64,000 bases of DNA from positions 525,618 to 589,617 of the forward strand of contig NZ_JACSPM010000001.1 in the NCBI RefSeq assembly GCF_014837165.1, written 5' to 3'. A program made the position numbers and the translations under genes. The DNA comes from Microbacterium gallinarum (GTDB lineage: Bacteria > Actinomycetota > Actinomycetes > Actinomycetales > Microbacteriaceae). The notes under the pieces were generated by a model that worked only from the letters and a program-made list of their open reading frames with translations, was not told the DNA's origin and did no database searches. This document shows positions 32,393-40,687 of the stretch, piece by piece. Positions within the stretch are counted from its first letter, which is position 1; every line of letters begins with the position of its first letter.

Positions 32393-33067
32393 ATGGTGGA
32401 CGTCAACGCCCAGATCGGTGCGGTCGACCGCACCCTGCGCACGACCGAGCTCGACGGCGAGGAGGCGCGGGTCCAGTCGCTCGCGCAGACATATCCGTCG
32501 CCGATCGACGACGTGTGGGATGCCGTCACCACCGGCGAGCGCATCGCGCGCTGGTTCGCGCCCGTCGAGGGCGACCTGCGCCTGGGCGGCCGCTACCAGG
32601 TGGTCGGCAATGCGGGCGGCGAGGTGCTCGCCTGCACTCCCCCGCACGACGGCGTCGCGTCGTACCGTGTCACCTGGGAGTACGGCGGCGGCATTTCGTG
32701 GCTCGAGATCGGCCTCACGAGCCTCGGCGACGACCGCACGCAGCTGGTGCTCACCCACACCGCGAAGACCGAGGGGCTCCCGCCCGGCTTCTGGGAGATG
32801 TACGGCCCGGGCGCCACCGGCGTCGGGTGGGACATGGGGCTGCTCGGGCTGTCGCTCCACCTCACCGGCGGCGAGCGCATCGCGCCGGAGGAGGCCGAGG
32901 CGTGGCAGGTGAGCGACGAGGGCAAGCGGTTCTCGCGCGCGGCCGCCGACGGCTGGGCGAAGGCGCACGTCGCCGACGGCGGGGATCCGGATGCCGCAGC
33001 GGCCGCCGCGACCAACACCTACCTCTTCTACACCGGGCAGACCGCCGACGAGTCTCCGGAAGCCTGA
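32393..33067 (+). CDS. SRPBCC/AHSA1-type lipid-binding-fold protein
   Basis: A 224-residue START-like domain protein. SLAQTYPSPIDDVWDAVTTGERIARWFAPVEGDLRLGGRYQV is the typical AHSA1 N-terminal block, and a C-terminal hydrophobic groove strand YRVTWEYGGG follows. The ligand is unknown. It begins two bases after the ArsR stop, so the two genes are a single operon. Confidence 0.83.
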   Translation: MVDVNAQIGAVDRTLRTTELDGEEARVQSLAQTYPSPIDDVWDAVTTGERIARWFAPVEGDLRLGGRYQVVGNAGGEVLACTPPHDGVASYRVTWEYGGGISWLEIGLTSLGDDRTQLVLTHTAKTEGLPPGFWEMYGPGATGVGWDMGLLGLSLHLTGGERIAPEEAEAWQVSDEGKRFSRAAADGWAKAHVADGGDPDAAAAAATNTYLFYTGQTADESPEA

Positions 33068-33104
33068 GCCGCGCCGGCCGCGCCGGCATGAACGTGAAAG
33101 CCGG

Positions 33105-33133
33105 TTCACCCATGGGTCGGGCGGGGCTATAGT
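33105..33133 (+). promoter_or_regulatory. Promoter of the alpha/beta hydrolase gene
   Basis: TTCACC at 33105-33110 and TATAGT at 33128-33133 are separated by 17 bp, a good sigma-A-type spacing. About 50 nt of untranslated leader and a GGAGG before the ATG follow, so this gene is not leaderless. Confidence 0.6.
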
Positions 33134-33184
33134 CGAGTCAGCGGGGGCGAGGGCGTCCCCGGTGCGACAGCGGAGGACCCGATC

Positions 33185-34297
33185 ATGACCCTCTTCGACG
33201 GCATCACGCAGCGCGTCATCGAGACGCCGCGGCTGAACGTCAGCATCCTCGAGCGGGAGGGCGACAGCGAGACCACGCCGGGCGACCGCACGGTCATCCT
33301 CGTCCACGGCAACGTCTCGTCGTCGCTGTTCTGGCAGGAGCTCATGCAGGACCTGCCGAGCGATCTGCGGGTGATCGCGATCGACCTCCGCGGCTTCGGC
33401 GGCTCCGAGCACGCGCCGATCGACGCCACGCGGGGAGTGCGCGACTTCAGCGACGACGTGCACGCCACCCTGGAGGCCCTCGGCATCGGCCGCGCGCACT
33501 TCGTCGGCTGGTCCATGGGCGGCGGTGTGATCATGCAGTACGCGCTCGACCACGGCGCGCTCAGCCTCACGCTGGAGTCCCCCATCTCTCCGTACGGCGT
33601 CGGGCCGACCCGTCGTGACGGATCGCGGCTCACCGAGGACGACGCGGGCTGCGGAGGGGGCGGGACGAACCCCGACTTCGTGCAGCGCATCATCGACCAC
33701 GACGAGACGGATGAGGCTGCGACCTCACCGCGCAGCGTGTTCCGTGCGAGCTATGTGGCGCCCGGATTCACCTCCGAGCACGAAGACGTGTGGGTGACGT
33801 CGATGCTGTCGACCTCGACCGCGACGGGCAACTACCCGGGCGACAGCACGACGAGCGAGAGCTGGCCCGGGTTCGCCCCCGGCACCATCGGCGTGCTCAA
33901 CACGATGGCGCCGAAGTACTTCGACGTGTCGGGCATCGTCGACCTCGCCGAGAAGCCTCCGATCCTGTGGGTGCACGGCCTCCTCGACGCGATCGTGTCC
34001 GACGCCTCGCTCTACGACTTCAACAACCTCGGCAAGCTCGGCATCGTGCCGGGGTGGCCGGGCGACGAGGCCGCACCCCCGCAGCCGATGGTGTCTCAGA
34101 TGCGCGACGTGCTGGCTCGGTACTCCGATGCCGGCGGCCACGTGACCGAGCTCGCCCTCGAGGACGTCGGTCACACGGCGCACATCGAGCGTCCCGCCGA
34201 GTTCCGCCACGCGCTGCTGACCGCGATCGGCTACGTCGGACCGTCCGCCCATCCGTCACCGCCGACCGAGGCGATCATCCTCCGCTCCTCCGACTGA
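33185..34297 (+). CDS. Alpha/beta hydrolase
   Basis: A 370-residue hydrolase. VILVHGNVSSSLFWQEL is the oxyanion segment, FVGWSMGGGVIMQYA the nucleophile elbow (G-W-S-M-G), and LEDVGHTAHIERP holds the catalytic His; the Asp is probably in ILWVHGLLDAIVSD. The substrate is unknown. An insert of about 100 residues with STSTATGNYPGDSTTSE makes it longer than the core fold. GGAGG lies 8 nt before the ATG. A TATAGT promoter is upstream. Confidence 0.83.
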   Translation: MTLFDGITQRVIETPRLNVSILEREGDSETTPGDRTVILVHGNVSSSLFWQELMQDLPSDLRVIAIDLRGFGGSEHAPIDATRGVRDFSDDVHATLEALGIGRAHFVGWSMGGGVIMQYALDHGALSLTLESPISPYGVGPTRRDGSRLTEDDAGCGGGGTNPDFVQRIIDHDETDEAATSPRSVFRASYVAPGFTSEHEDVWVTSMLSTSTATGNYPGDSTTSESWPGFAPGTIGVLNTMAPKYFDVSGIVDLAEKPPILWVHGLLDAIVSDASLYDFNNLGKLGIVPGWPGDEAAPPQPMVSQMRDVLARYSDAGGHVTELALEDVGHTAHIERPAEFRHALLTAIGYVGPSAHPSPPTEAIILRSSD

Positions 34298-34348
34298 GGC
34301 CTCGTCAACCCGGCGGACGCACCACCGCGGCATCCGTAGACTCGTCGC

Positions 34349-35314
34349 ATGAGTGCTTCCGGCGGCGGCAAGGCGATCATCGCGGCGTTCCTGGCGAACA
34401 TGGGCATCGCCCTCGCGAAGTTCATCGCATGGTTCATCTCCGGCTCGGCGTCGATGCTCGCCGAGGCGATCCACTCGGTCGCCGACTCGGGCAACCAGCT
34501 CCTCCTGCTGCTCGGCGGGCGGCGCGCCAAGCGCTCCGCCGATCGCGAGCACCCCTTCGGCTACGGGCGCGAGCGCTACGTCTACGCCTTCGTCGTGTCG
34601 ATCATCCTGTTCTCGGTCGGCGGCCTGTTCTCGATCTACGAGGGCATTGAGAAGCTCACCCATCCGCACGAGGTCACCAACTACTGGGTGCCGATCGTGG
34701 TGCTCGTGATCGCCATCGTGCTCGAGTCGTTCTCGCTGCGCACGGCGATCAAGGAGAGCAACCATGTGCGCGGTCCGCGCCAGTCGTGGGTGTCGTTCGT
34801 GCGCCATTCGAAGGCTCCCGAGCTGCCCGTCGTCCTGCTCGAAGACGTCGGCGCGCTCATCGGTCTGGTCTTCGCTCTGTTCGGCGTGGGGATGACCGCC
34901 ATCACGCACAACCCGCTCTTCGACGCGCTGGGCACGCTCATGATCGGCACGCTGCTCATCGTGATCGCGATCGTGCTGGGCATCGAGACCAAGAGCCTCC
35001 TCGTCGGTGAGGGCGCGACGACCGCCGACCACGACCGCATCGTGACCGCGATCCTCGAGGGCCACGAGATCGAGAAGCTCATCCACATCAAGACGCTCTA
35101 CCTCGGCCCCGACGAGCTGCTCGTCGCCGCGAAGCTCGGGTTCGCGTCGGACAAGCCGCTCGCGTCGGTCGCCGCCGACATCGACCGCATCGAAGCGCGC
35201 GTGCGCGAAGCGGTGCCCACGGCCCGCGTGCTGTACTTCGAGCCCGATATCTACCGACCGGGCGACGATCCCACTCCCCCGACGTCGGACTTCGTGATCC
35301 GCTCGGCCGACTGA
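34349..35314 (+). CDS. Cation diffusion facilitator-family metal exporter
   Basis: A 321-residue CDF protein with six helices. SASMLAEAIHSVADSGNQLLLLLG includes the HxxxD metal site (helix 2) and ELPVVLLEDVGALIGL the second metal site (LEDxxAL) of helix 5. The C-terminal domain from about residue 210 is the cytosolic ferredoxin-like part. Zn, Mn or Fe could be the substrate. TAGACT is 6-8 nt before the ATG. Confidence 0.88.
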   Translation: MSASGGGKAIIAAFLANMGIALAKFIAWFISGSASMLAEAIHSVADSGNQLLLLLGGRRAKRSADREHPFGYGRERYVYAFVVSIILFSVGGLFSIYEGIEKLTHPHEVTNYWVPIVVLVIAIVLESFSLRTAIKESNHVRGPRQSWVSFVRHSKAPELPVVLLEDVGALIGLVFALFGVGMTAITHNPLFDALGTLMIGTLLIVIAIVLGIETKSLLVGEGATTADHDRIVTAILEGHEIEKLIHIKTLYLGPDELLVAAKLGFASDKPLASVAADIDRIEARVREAVPTARVLYFEPDIYRPGDDPTPPTSDFVIRSAD

Positions 35315-35317
35315 GCG

Positions 35318-36247
35318 ATGGAGTACTGCCTCTTCACCGAGCCGCAGCAGGGTGCGACCTACGACGACCAGCTCGCGTTCGCGCAGGCGGGCGAGCGTCT
35401 CGGATTCGACGGATTCTTCCGCTCCGACCATTACCTGCACATGGGCGACGGCGATCCGCTGCCCGGCCCGACCGACGCATGGACCACGCTCGCGGGGCTC
35501 GCGCGGGAGACGTCGCGCATCCGTCTCGGCACGCTGGTGTCGTCGGTCACCTACCGTCAGCCGGGCATCCTCGCGATCCAGGTCGCGCAGGTCGACGCGA
35601 TGTCGGGCGGACGAGTCGAGCTCGGGCTCGGCACAGGCTGGTTCGAGCGCGAGCACCGGGCGTACGGCATCCCGTTCCCCGCGAAGCGGTTCGATCTGCT
35701 CGAGGAGCAGCTCGCGATCGTCGCGGGTCTGTGGGGCACCCCCGCCGAGGAGTCGTTCTCGTTCGCGGGGAACCACTACGAGCTGACGGATGCTCCGCCC
35801 CTGCCACGCCCGGTGCAGGAGCGCATCCCGCTGATCGTGGGCGGCGCCGGCCCCCGGCGCACGCCCGAGCTCGCCGCGCGGTTCGCCACGGAGTTCAACA
35901 TCGGGTTCCGCCCCGAGCACGAGATCGCCGAGCGCTTCGCGGGGGTGCGCGCCGCGTGCGAGCGCATCGGCCGCGACCCCGACACGCTCAAGCTCTCCGT
36001 CGCGCTGCCGACGCTGGCCGCGGCATCCCGTCCCGAACTCGACCGAAGGGCCGCCAGCATCGATCGCACGGTGGACCAGCTGCGGGGCGACACCAACATC
36101 GTCGGCTCGCGGGATGAGATCGTCGCCAAGGTCGAGCGGATCGCCGCGCTCGGTGCGGATCGGCTCTACCTGCAGCTGATGGACCTGCAGGACGTCGACC
36201 AGGTCGAGTACCTCGGGCAGGACGTGCTGCCTCACCTCCCCCGCTGA
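35318..36247 (+). CDS. LLM-class flavin oxidoreductase (probably F420-dependent)
   Basis: The third LLM-family gene here, 309 residues. GFDGFFRSDHYLHMGDG, RIRLGTLVSSVTYRQPGILA, LGLGTGWFEREHRAYGIPFP and RIPLIVGGAGPRRTPELAARFATEFNI fit the TIGR03560-type F420-dependent group, which differs from the TIGR03885 gene at 6402. It starts 4 nt after the CDF gene stop and may be co-transcribed, but no functional link can be stated. Confidence 0.82.
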   Translation: MEYCLFTEPQQGATYDDQLAFAQAGERLGFDGFFRSDHYLHMGDGDPLPGPTDAWTTLAGLARETSRIRLGTLVSSVTYRQPGILAIQVAQVDAMSGGRVELGLGTGWFEREHRAYGIPFPAKRFDLLEEQLAIVAGLWGTPAEESFSFAGNHYELTDAPPLPRPVQERIPLIVGGAGPRRTPELAARFATEFNIGFRPEHEIAERFAGVRAACERIGRDPDTLKLSVALPTLAAASRPELDRRAASIDRTVDQLRGDTNIVGSRDEIVAKVERIAALGADRLYLQLMDLQDVDQVEYLGQDVLPHLPR

Positions 36248-36248
36248 G

Positions 36249-36992
36249 TCAGCCGCCCGTCACCGGCAGGCGGTACGACGGGAGACCACGCCGGCGCACG
36301 AGCCACTCCGCGACCACCAGGTTCGGCAGCCAGCAGAGGAAGGGCACCGCGGCGTACGCGTTCGCGAACGCCGCATCGAACTCCCAGGGCTGCCCGAGCA
36401 GCAACGGCGCGAGCAGCAGCAGGGGCAGCCAGAGCCGCAGGGTCACCCCGGCGTACGTGAGGCTGTAGTTGCGGATCATCCAGGCCTGATGGCTCGGAAC
36501 GTCGCCGCGACGGATCGCGCGGTAGGCACGCCAGCCGGTGATGAGCCACAGCACCGCGAGCGCGCCGAATCCGAAGAAGCCGACGTAGCCGGCAGGGCTG
36601 GACGGAGCGATGATGAGCCCCGCGACCCCGCCCACGGCGACGCCTGCCAGATAGAGGCGGCCGGTCCAGCGATGCACGCGCGGGGCGCGCTCGCGCAGGC
36701 CGCGCCAGAACTGGAGCGCGCCGAGGACGAGCGCGGTCGCGCCGCCGACGATGTGCACGTAGAAGGCCGCCTGCACGAACATCGGCGCCTCGGCGTATGT
36801 CGGCGCGAGGCCGACCTCGTCGCCGGCGAGATCCCGCAGCGACGCGGTGAAGTACGGCAACGCCGAGAACGCCACCACCGCGAGGGCCGAGAGAAGCACG
36901 AAGGCCCATCCCACGCGGCGGCTCGCGCGTGAGACCGGCGTGGCGACGGGGGCGGTGCGGACGGGTTCGATGAGGCGAGTCATGGCAGTCAC
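36249..36992 (-). CDS. DUF2306 membrane protein
   Basis: A 247-residue protein with about seven helices. PRVHRWTGRLYLAGVAVGGVAGL and VPSHQAWMIRNYSLTYAGVTLR carry the conserved His and Arg of the DUF2306 family, thought to be a heme- or quinone-related membrane protein but not characterised. TACGGT is 7 nt before the ATG, so it is probably leaderless. It is convergent with the LLM gene. Confidence 0.8.
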   Translation of the reverse strand: MTAMTRLIEPVRTAPVATPVSRASRRVGWAFVLLSALAVVAFSALPYFTASLRDLAGDEVGLAPTYAEAPMFVQAAFYVHIVGGATALVLGALQFWRGLRERAPRVHRWTGRLYLAGVAVGGVAGLIIAPSSPAGYVGFFGFGALAVLWLITGWRAYRAIRRGDVPSHQAWMIRNYSLTYAGVTLRLWLPLLLLAPLLLGQPWEFDAAFANAYAAVPFLCWLPNLVVAEWLVRRRGLPSYRLPVTGG

Positions 36993-37106
36993 CGTAGGGA
37001 CGCGGCGGCGGGGCGGGCAGGGTGCAGACCCCCGGATGGGCGGCGCGCGAACCCCCGGATCTCGAGCGGATGCCCTGATCGGACCTTCGCGCGCGTCAGC
37101 GCGCCG

Positions 37107-37568
37107 TCAGCGCCGCACGTCGAAGAAGGCGCGGAGGAGAGCCGATGCCTCGGCCTCACGGACGCCGGCGACGACCTCCGCCCGATACGGCAGGCGCCGG
37201 TCGCGCACGACGTCGTACATCGACCCCGCCGCGCCCGCCTTCTCGTCCCAGGCGCCGAACACCAGCCGCGAGACGCGCGACTGCAGCACGGCGCCGGCGC
37301 ACATGATGCACGGCTCGAGGGTCACGACGAGCGTGCACCCCTCGAGGTTCCACGAACCGACGGCGGCTGCGGCCGCGCGCAGCGCGACGACCTCCGCATG
37401 CGCCGTCGGATCGTGCGCGACCTCGCGGAGGTTCCGGCCCTCGCCGATCGCCCGACCCGCGGCATCCGTCACCACCGCCCCGACCGGTACGTCACCGGCC
37501 TCACCCGCAGCCGCGGCCAGCGCCAGCGCGCGGTCCATCGCGGCGAGGTCGGCGGGGTCGAACGTCAC
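37107..37568 (-). CDS. tadA: Nucleoside deaminase, probably tRNA adenosine deaminase TadA
   Basis: A 153-residue zinc deaminase: [13 protein letters not shown] holds the catalytic HAE, and [22 protein letters not shown] the PCxxC zinc ligands. Length and the sequence surrounding the active site fit TadA, which converts adenosine-34 of tRNA-Arg to inosine; guanine-deaminase-like relatives are the alternative. GTG start, 6 nt after TACGCT, leaderless. It is divergent from upp. Confidence 0.88.
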   Translation of the reverse strand: MTFDPADLAAMDRALALAAAAGEAGDVPVGAVVTDAAGRAIGEGRNLREVAHDPTAHAEVVALRAAAAAVGSWNLEGCTLVVTLEPCIMCAGAVLQSRVSRLVFGAWDEKAGAAGSMYDVVRDRRLPYRAEVVAGVREAEASALLRAFFDVRR

Positions 37569-37645
37569 AGCACGAGCGTACGGCCGACGGGCTCGTGCGC
37601 GAACCCGCTTCCGGCGCGCGGCCCGTCACGCACTACCCTGGGCGT

Positions 37646-38278
37646 ATGCGCCTGCACGTCGCCGACCACCCCCTCATCACCCACAAGCTCACGGTGCTGC
37701 GCGACGAGCGCACCCCGTCGCCGGTGTTCCGCCAGCTCACCGAGGAGCTCGTGACGCTCCTCGCCTACGAGGCGACCCGCAGCGTGCGGGTGTCGCCCCT
37801 CGAGATCCAGACACCGGTCACCACCACCACCGGCGTGAAGATCAGCGAGCCCCGCCCGCTCGTCGTGCCCATCCTGCGCGCCGGCCTCGGCATGCTCGAG
37901 GGCATGGTCAAGCTCATCCCGACCGCCGAGGTGGGCTTCCTCGGCATGGTGCGCAACGAAGAGACGCTCGAGCCGTCGACGTACGCCGAGCGCCTGCCCG
38001 ACGACCTGAGCGACCGGCAGTGCTTCGTGCTCGACCCGATGCTCGCGACGGGCGGCTCACTGGGCGCGGCGATCGAGTTCCTCTTCGCGCGCGGCGCGCA
38101 GGACGTCACCGCGATCTGCCTGCTGGGCGCCCCGGAAGGCGTCAAGGCGATCGAGAAGCAGGTCGAAGGCCGCGACGTGACCCTCGTGCTGGGCGCGATG
38201 GACGAGCGCCTCAACGACAAGGGCTACATCGTGCCCGGGCTCGGCGACGCCGGCGACCGCCTGTACGGGACGGTCTGA
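37646..38278 (+). CDS. upp: Uracil phosphoribosyltransferase
   Basis: Salvage enzyme making UMP from uracil and PRPP. The 210-residue sequence includes [37 protein letters not shown] (PRPP loop) and DRLYGT at the end, all diagnostic. I begin at the ATG of [10 protein letters not shown], 7 nt after TACCCT; a further upstream ATG would add a 17-residue stretch without family similarity. Confidence 0.95.
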   Translation: MRLHVADHPLITHKLTVLRDERTPSPVFRQLTEELVTLLAYEATRSVRVSPLEIQTPVTTTTGVKISEPRPLVVPILRAGLGMLEGMVKLIPTAEVGFLGMVRNEETLEPSTYAERLPDDLSDRQCFVLDPMLATGGSLGAAIEFLFARGAQDVTAICLLGAPEGVKAIEKQVEGRDVTLVLGAMDERLNDKGYIVPGLGDAGDRLYGTV

Positions 38279-38281
38279 CCC

Positions 38282-39592
38282 TCACACGATGCTGACGGCA
38301 CGGGGGTCGGATGCTCCGACCGCCGTCACCTCGCCGGTGGCGAGTCCGCGACCCATGACCGCGATGGGCGTGAGCGCGCGGCCGTTGAACCGCGTCGCGG
38401 TCACCGCCGTGTAGGCGCCCATCGCCGGGCTCACCAGGAGATCGCCCACGGCGAGCTCGGGCAGCAGGGTTTCGCGCGCGATCACATCGGTCGAGTCGCA
38501 CGTCGGCCCGCCCAGCGTCGCCCACCGGTGTGTCGCGATGCCGGACGGCCCTTCACGCAGCTCCTTCTCGGCGTACACCAGCGGGTGGACGTCTTCGGCG
38601 ACGACGTTCGAGTACGAGCCGTACACCCCGTCGTCGAGGTAGTACCAGCGTCCGTCGCCGCGTTCGGCGACGCCGACCACGCTCGTGACGAGGGTCATCG
38701 CCTCGGCGACCATCACACGTCCGGGCTCGGCGATGATGTCGAGTCGCCCGACATGCGGTTCGAGGATCGGCCGCAGGCGGGCGGCGACCTCCTCGATGGT
38801 CGCGCTGGGCGCGTCGTACGAGACGGGGAACCCGCCGCCGATGTCGAGAGTGTCGAAGCGCACGCGCAACCGGCGCTCGAGGTCGACCATCAGCGCGAGG
38901 GTCTCGCTCACGGCAGCGGCGAACCGGGCGGGATCGTCGAGCTGGCTGCCGACGTGGAAGCTGAACCCGGCGATGCGGGTGCCCTGACGCTTCGCCTGCT
39001 CGACGAGGCGTGCTGCTTCGAACGGCCCGACGCCGAACTTGCTCGACAGATCGCTCTTCGCGTGCGGGCTGCGGTAGGCGAGCCGCACGAGAAGGCCGAC
39101 GTCACCGGGGGCGCCGGCGAACTTGGCGAGCTCGACGTCGTTGTCGACGACGAACGTGCGCACGCCTGCGGAGAGCGCCGCCTCGATCTCCGACGGCTTC
39201 TTGACGGGGTGGGTGTGGATGATCCGTGCGACGTCGATCCCACGCCGGGTGAGAAGCTCCAGCTCGTCTCCGGTGGCGACGTCGAAGCCGCTGCCCGCGT
39301 CGTCGAGCGCGGCGATGACGGCGTCGTGGGCGAGGGCCTTGACCGCGTAGTGGAACCGCACGAACGGCAGCGCGTTGCGCAGCCGGCGGTACTGCCGCCG
39401 CACCTGCTCCGGGTCGAGCAGCAGCAGCGGGGTGCCGTGCAGCGCGAGCGCGGCGCGGGCGGCGTCGGTGGAGAGGAGAGCGGATGCCTCGGCCCGCCGC
39501 CGTTCGACGAGCGCGCGGGTCGCACGGCGGTCGGCACGCGTGTCGGTGCGCATGCCGGCGTCCGTGCCGATGTCCGTGCCGGTGTCGATCAT
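38282..39592 (-). CDS. Type III PLP-dependent decarboxylase (ornithine/lysine decarboxylase-like)
   Basis: A 436-residue fold-III enzyme. FHYAVKAL contains the PLP Lys, FSFHVGSQLDDP and DIGGGFPVSY the phosphate-binding elements, EPGRVMVAEA the PLP-phosphate Arg, and GGPTCDSTDVI the substrate Cys-Asp pair typical of ornithine and lysine decarboxylases. It is therefore more like an ODC than a DAP decarboxylase, but the substrate is unproved. It follows the membrane-protein gene with a TGATG overlap, so the two are coupled. Confidence 0.85.
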   Translation of the reverse strand: MIDTGTDIGTDAGMRTDTRADRRATRALVERRRAEASALLSTDAARAALALHGTPLLLLDPEQVRRQYRRLRNALPFVRFHYAVKALAHDAVIAALDDAGSGFDVATGDELELLTRRGIDVARIIHTHPVKKPSEIEAALSAGVRTFVVDNDVELAKFAGAPGDVGLLVRLAYRSPHAKSDLSSKFGVGPFEAARLVEQAKRQGTRIAGFSFHVGSQLDDPARFAAAVSETLALMVDLERRLRVRFDTLDIGGGFPVSYDAPSATIEEVAARLRPILEPHVGRLDIIAEPGRVMVAEAMTLVTSVVGVAERGDGRWYYLDDGVYGSYSNVVAEDVHPLVYAEKELREGPSGIATHRWATLGGPTCDSTDVIARETLLPELAVGDLLVSPAMGAYTAVTATRFNGRALTPIAVMGRGLATGEVTAVGASDPRAVSIV

Positions 39593-40119
39593 GAGACCTG
39601 CTCCTCGGCACGCGATCCGTCGCGGAGACCCGTGCGGGCGGTGACCGTGAACGCCCCGGCCGCGATCGCGTAGAAGACGATGTCGGCGATGACCTTGCCG
39701 GCGAGCAGGCCCCACAGCGGGTCGGCCAGCAGCCAGACGCCGGCCATCAGCAGGGCGGGCCGGATGAGCAGGGTGTCCAGGATCTCGGCGAGGCCGAACT
39801 CGGCGACGAGCAGCATCATCGTGCGCCCGACCGCCACACGGCGGTTGCGCGAGACCGGCGCCTGCTCGATGTAGATGGTGATCGCGAGCACGGCGTAGAA
39901 CCCGAGGGTCTCGCCGAGGAGTCCGGCGAGGGCGATGACGGCCGGGTTGCCGGTCCAGATCGTCACCCCGAGACCGGCGATGAGCATGGCGGCGGTGCCG
40001 ACGATCTCGGCCGGGAGGTAGCGCGTGATCCAGAAGCCGAGACCGCGGCGTCGCGCGCCGTGCGCGGCGTCGTCGTCGGACTGCGCCGCCGTAGTGGGGC
40101 TGTGGGCGATCGTGGTCAT
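39589..40119 (-). CDS. Small membrane protein coupled to the decarboxylase
   Basis: A 176-residue protein with four to five hydrophobic helices (about residues 27-50, 52-70, 85-110, 118-140, 142-160) and a short charged N-terminus. IYIEQAPVSRNRRVAVGRTMM lies between helices. No known family was recognised. Its stop overlaps the decarboxylase start. The start is the ATG of MTTIAHSPTT. The association suggests a role in transport or membrane incorporation of the decarboxylase product. Confidence 0.6.
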   Translation of the reverse strand: MTTIAHSPTTAAQSDDDAAHGARRRGLGFWITRYLPAEIVGTAAMLIAGLGVTIWTGNPAVIALAGLLGETLGFYAVLAITIYIEQAPVSRNRRVAVGRTMMLLVAEFGLAEILDTLLIRPALLMAGVWLLADPLWGLLAGKVIADIVFYAIAAGAFTVTARTGLRDGSRAEEQVS

Positions 40120-40200
40120 GTCGCACCCCCTCACCCGTGAGAGAGGGCAGGGCGGAGCGTGTGATACCGACGCCGGCGTCGCGTGCCACCGGAACAAGAA

Positions 40201-40238
40201 GGTGCGGCATCCGCCCCTCGCCGAACGAATGCCGCACC
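40201..40238 (-). promoter_or_regulatory. Hairpin in the leader of the membrane protein/decarboxylase operon
   Basis: Perfect 10-bp arms GGTGCGGCAT and ATGCCGCACC surround 18 nt, about 80 nt upstream of the first ATG (minus strand). It could be a protein-binding site or an RNA structure in the 5' leader; the half-motif GGATGCCGC is also the common word of this genome. No terminator T-run is present. Confidence 0.5.
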
Positions 40239-40324
40239 CGCGCCTAAGCGACGCTAAGTCAGAGTACGCGCGCGAGCGGAACCTCGAGACGGGGTTGACA
40301 TGCTCGCCGCGGTTGTCTAGTGGA

Positions 40325-40645
40325 TCAGTTGTCGAGGAGCGGTTCCTGGGGGTTGCGACGGCCCGTCTCCTGCTCCCAGAACTCCAGCTGCTGGGTCAGC
40401 GCCTTGGCGAGTTCGAAGACCTGCTCCGGAGGGATCCGGATACGGCTTACGACCCGCGCGGGGACGATGGTGTGCCGCTCGCCGGTCTCGGGGTCGACCT
40501 GTTCACGCGGCGGCTGCGCGAGGGTGAGGAAGTCCATGACGAACACGGTGGGCGTGTGCCACACGTTGGCGAAGTCTGCGTAGGCGCCCCCGATGTGCTC
40601 GGGCGGAAGGTCGATCTCGAACTGGCGCGGCGCTTCGTCTGCCAT
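40325..40645 (-). CDS. DUF3467-family protein
   Basis: A 106-residue protein beginning MADEAPRQFEIDLPPEH and containing GGAYADFANVWHTPTVFVMDFL and RVVSRIRIPPEQVFELAKALTQQLEFWE, the pattern of DUF3467 proteins, which are beta-rich small proteins of unknown function. GGAGGT lies 4 nt before the ATG. The nuclease/helicase gene on the same strand ends 42 nt upstream, so co-transcription is possible. Confidence 0.82.
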   Translation of the reverse strand: MADEAPRQFEIDLPPEHIGGAYADFANVWHTPTVFVMDFLTLAQPPREQVDPETGERHTIVPARVVSRIRIPPEQVFELAKALTQQLEFWEQETGRRNPQEPLLDN

Positions 40646-40687
40646 GCGCACCTCCTGGGTCGCTGTGTGCGCGAGTCTACGCGCGGC

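Noticed and set aside
40290-40324. TTGACA near 40295 as a plus-strand promoter
   Set aside because: No gene on that strand follows, and a -10 is poor (TAGTGG).
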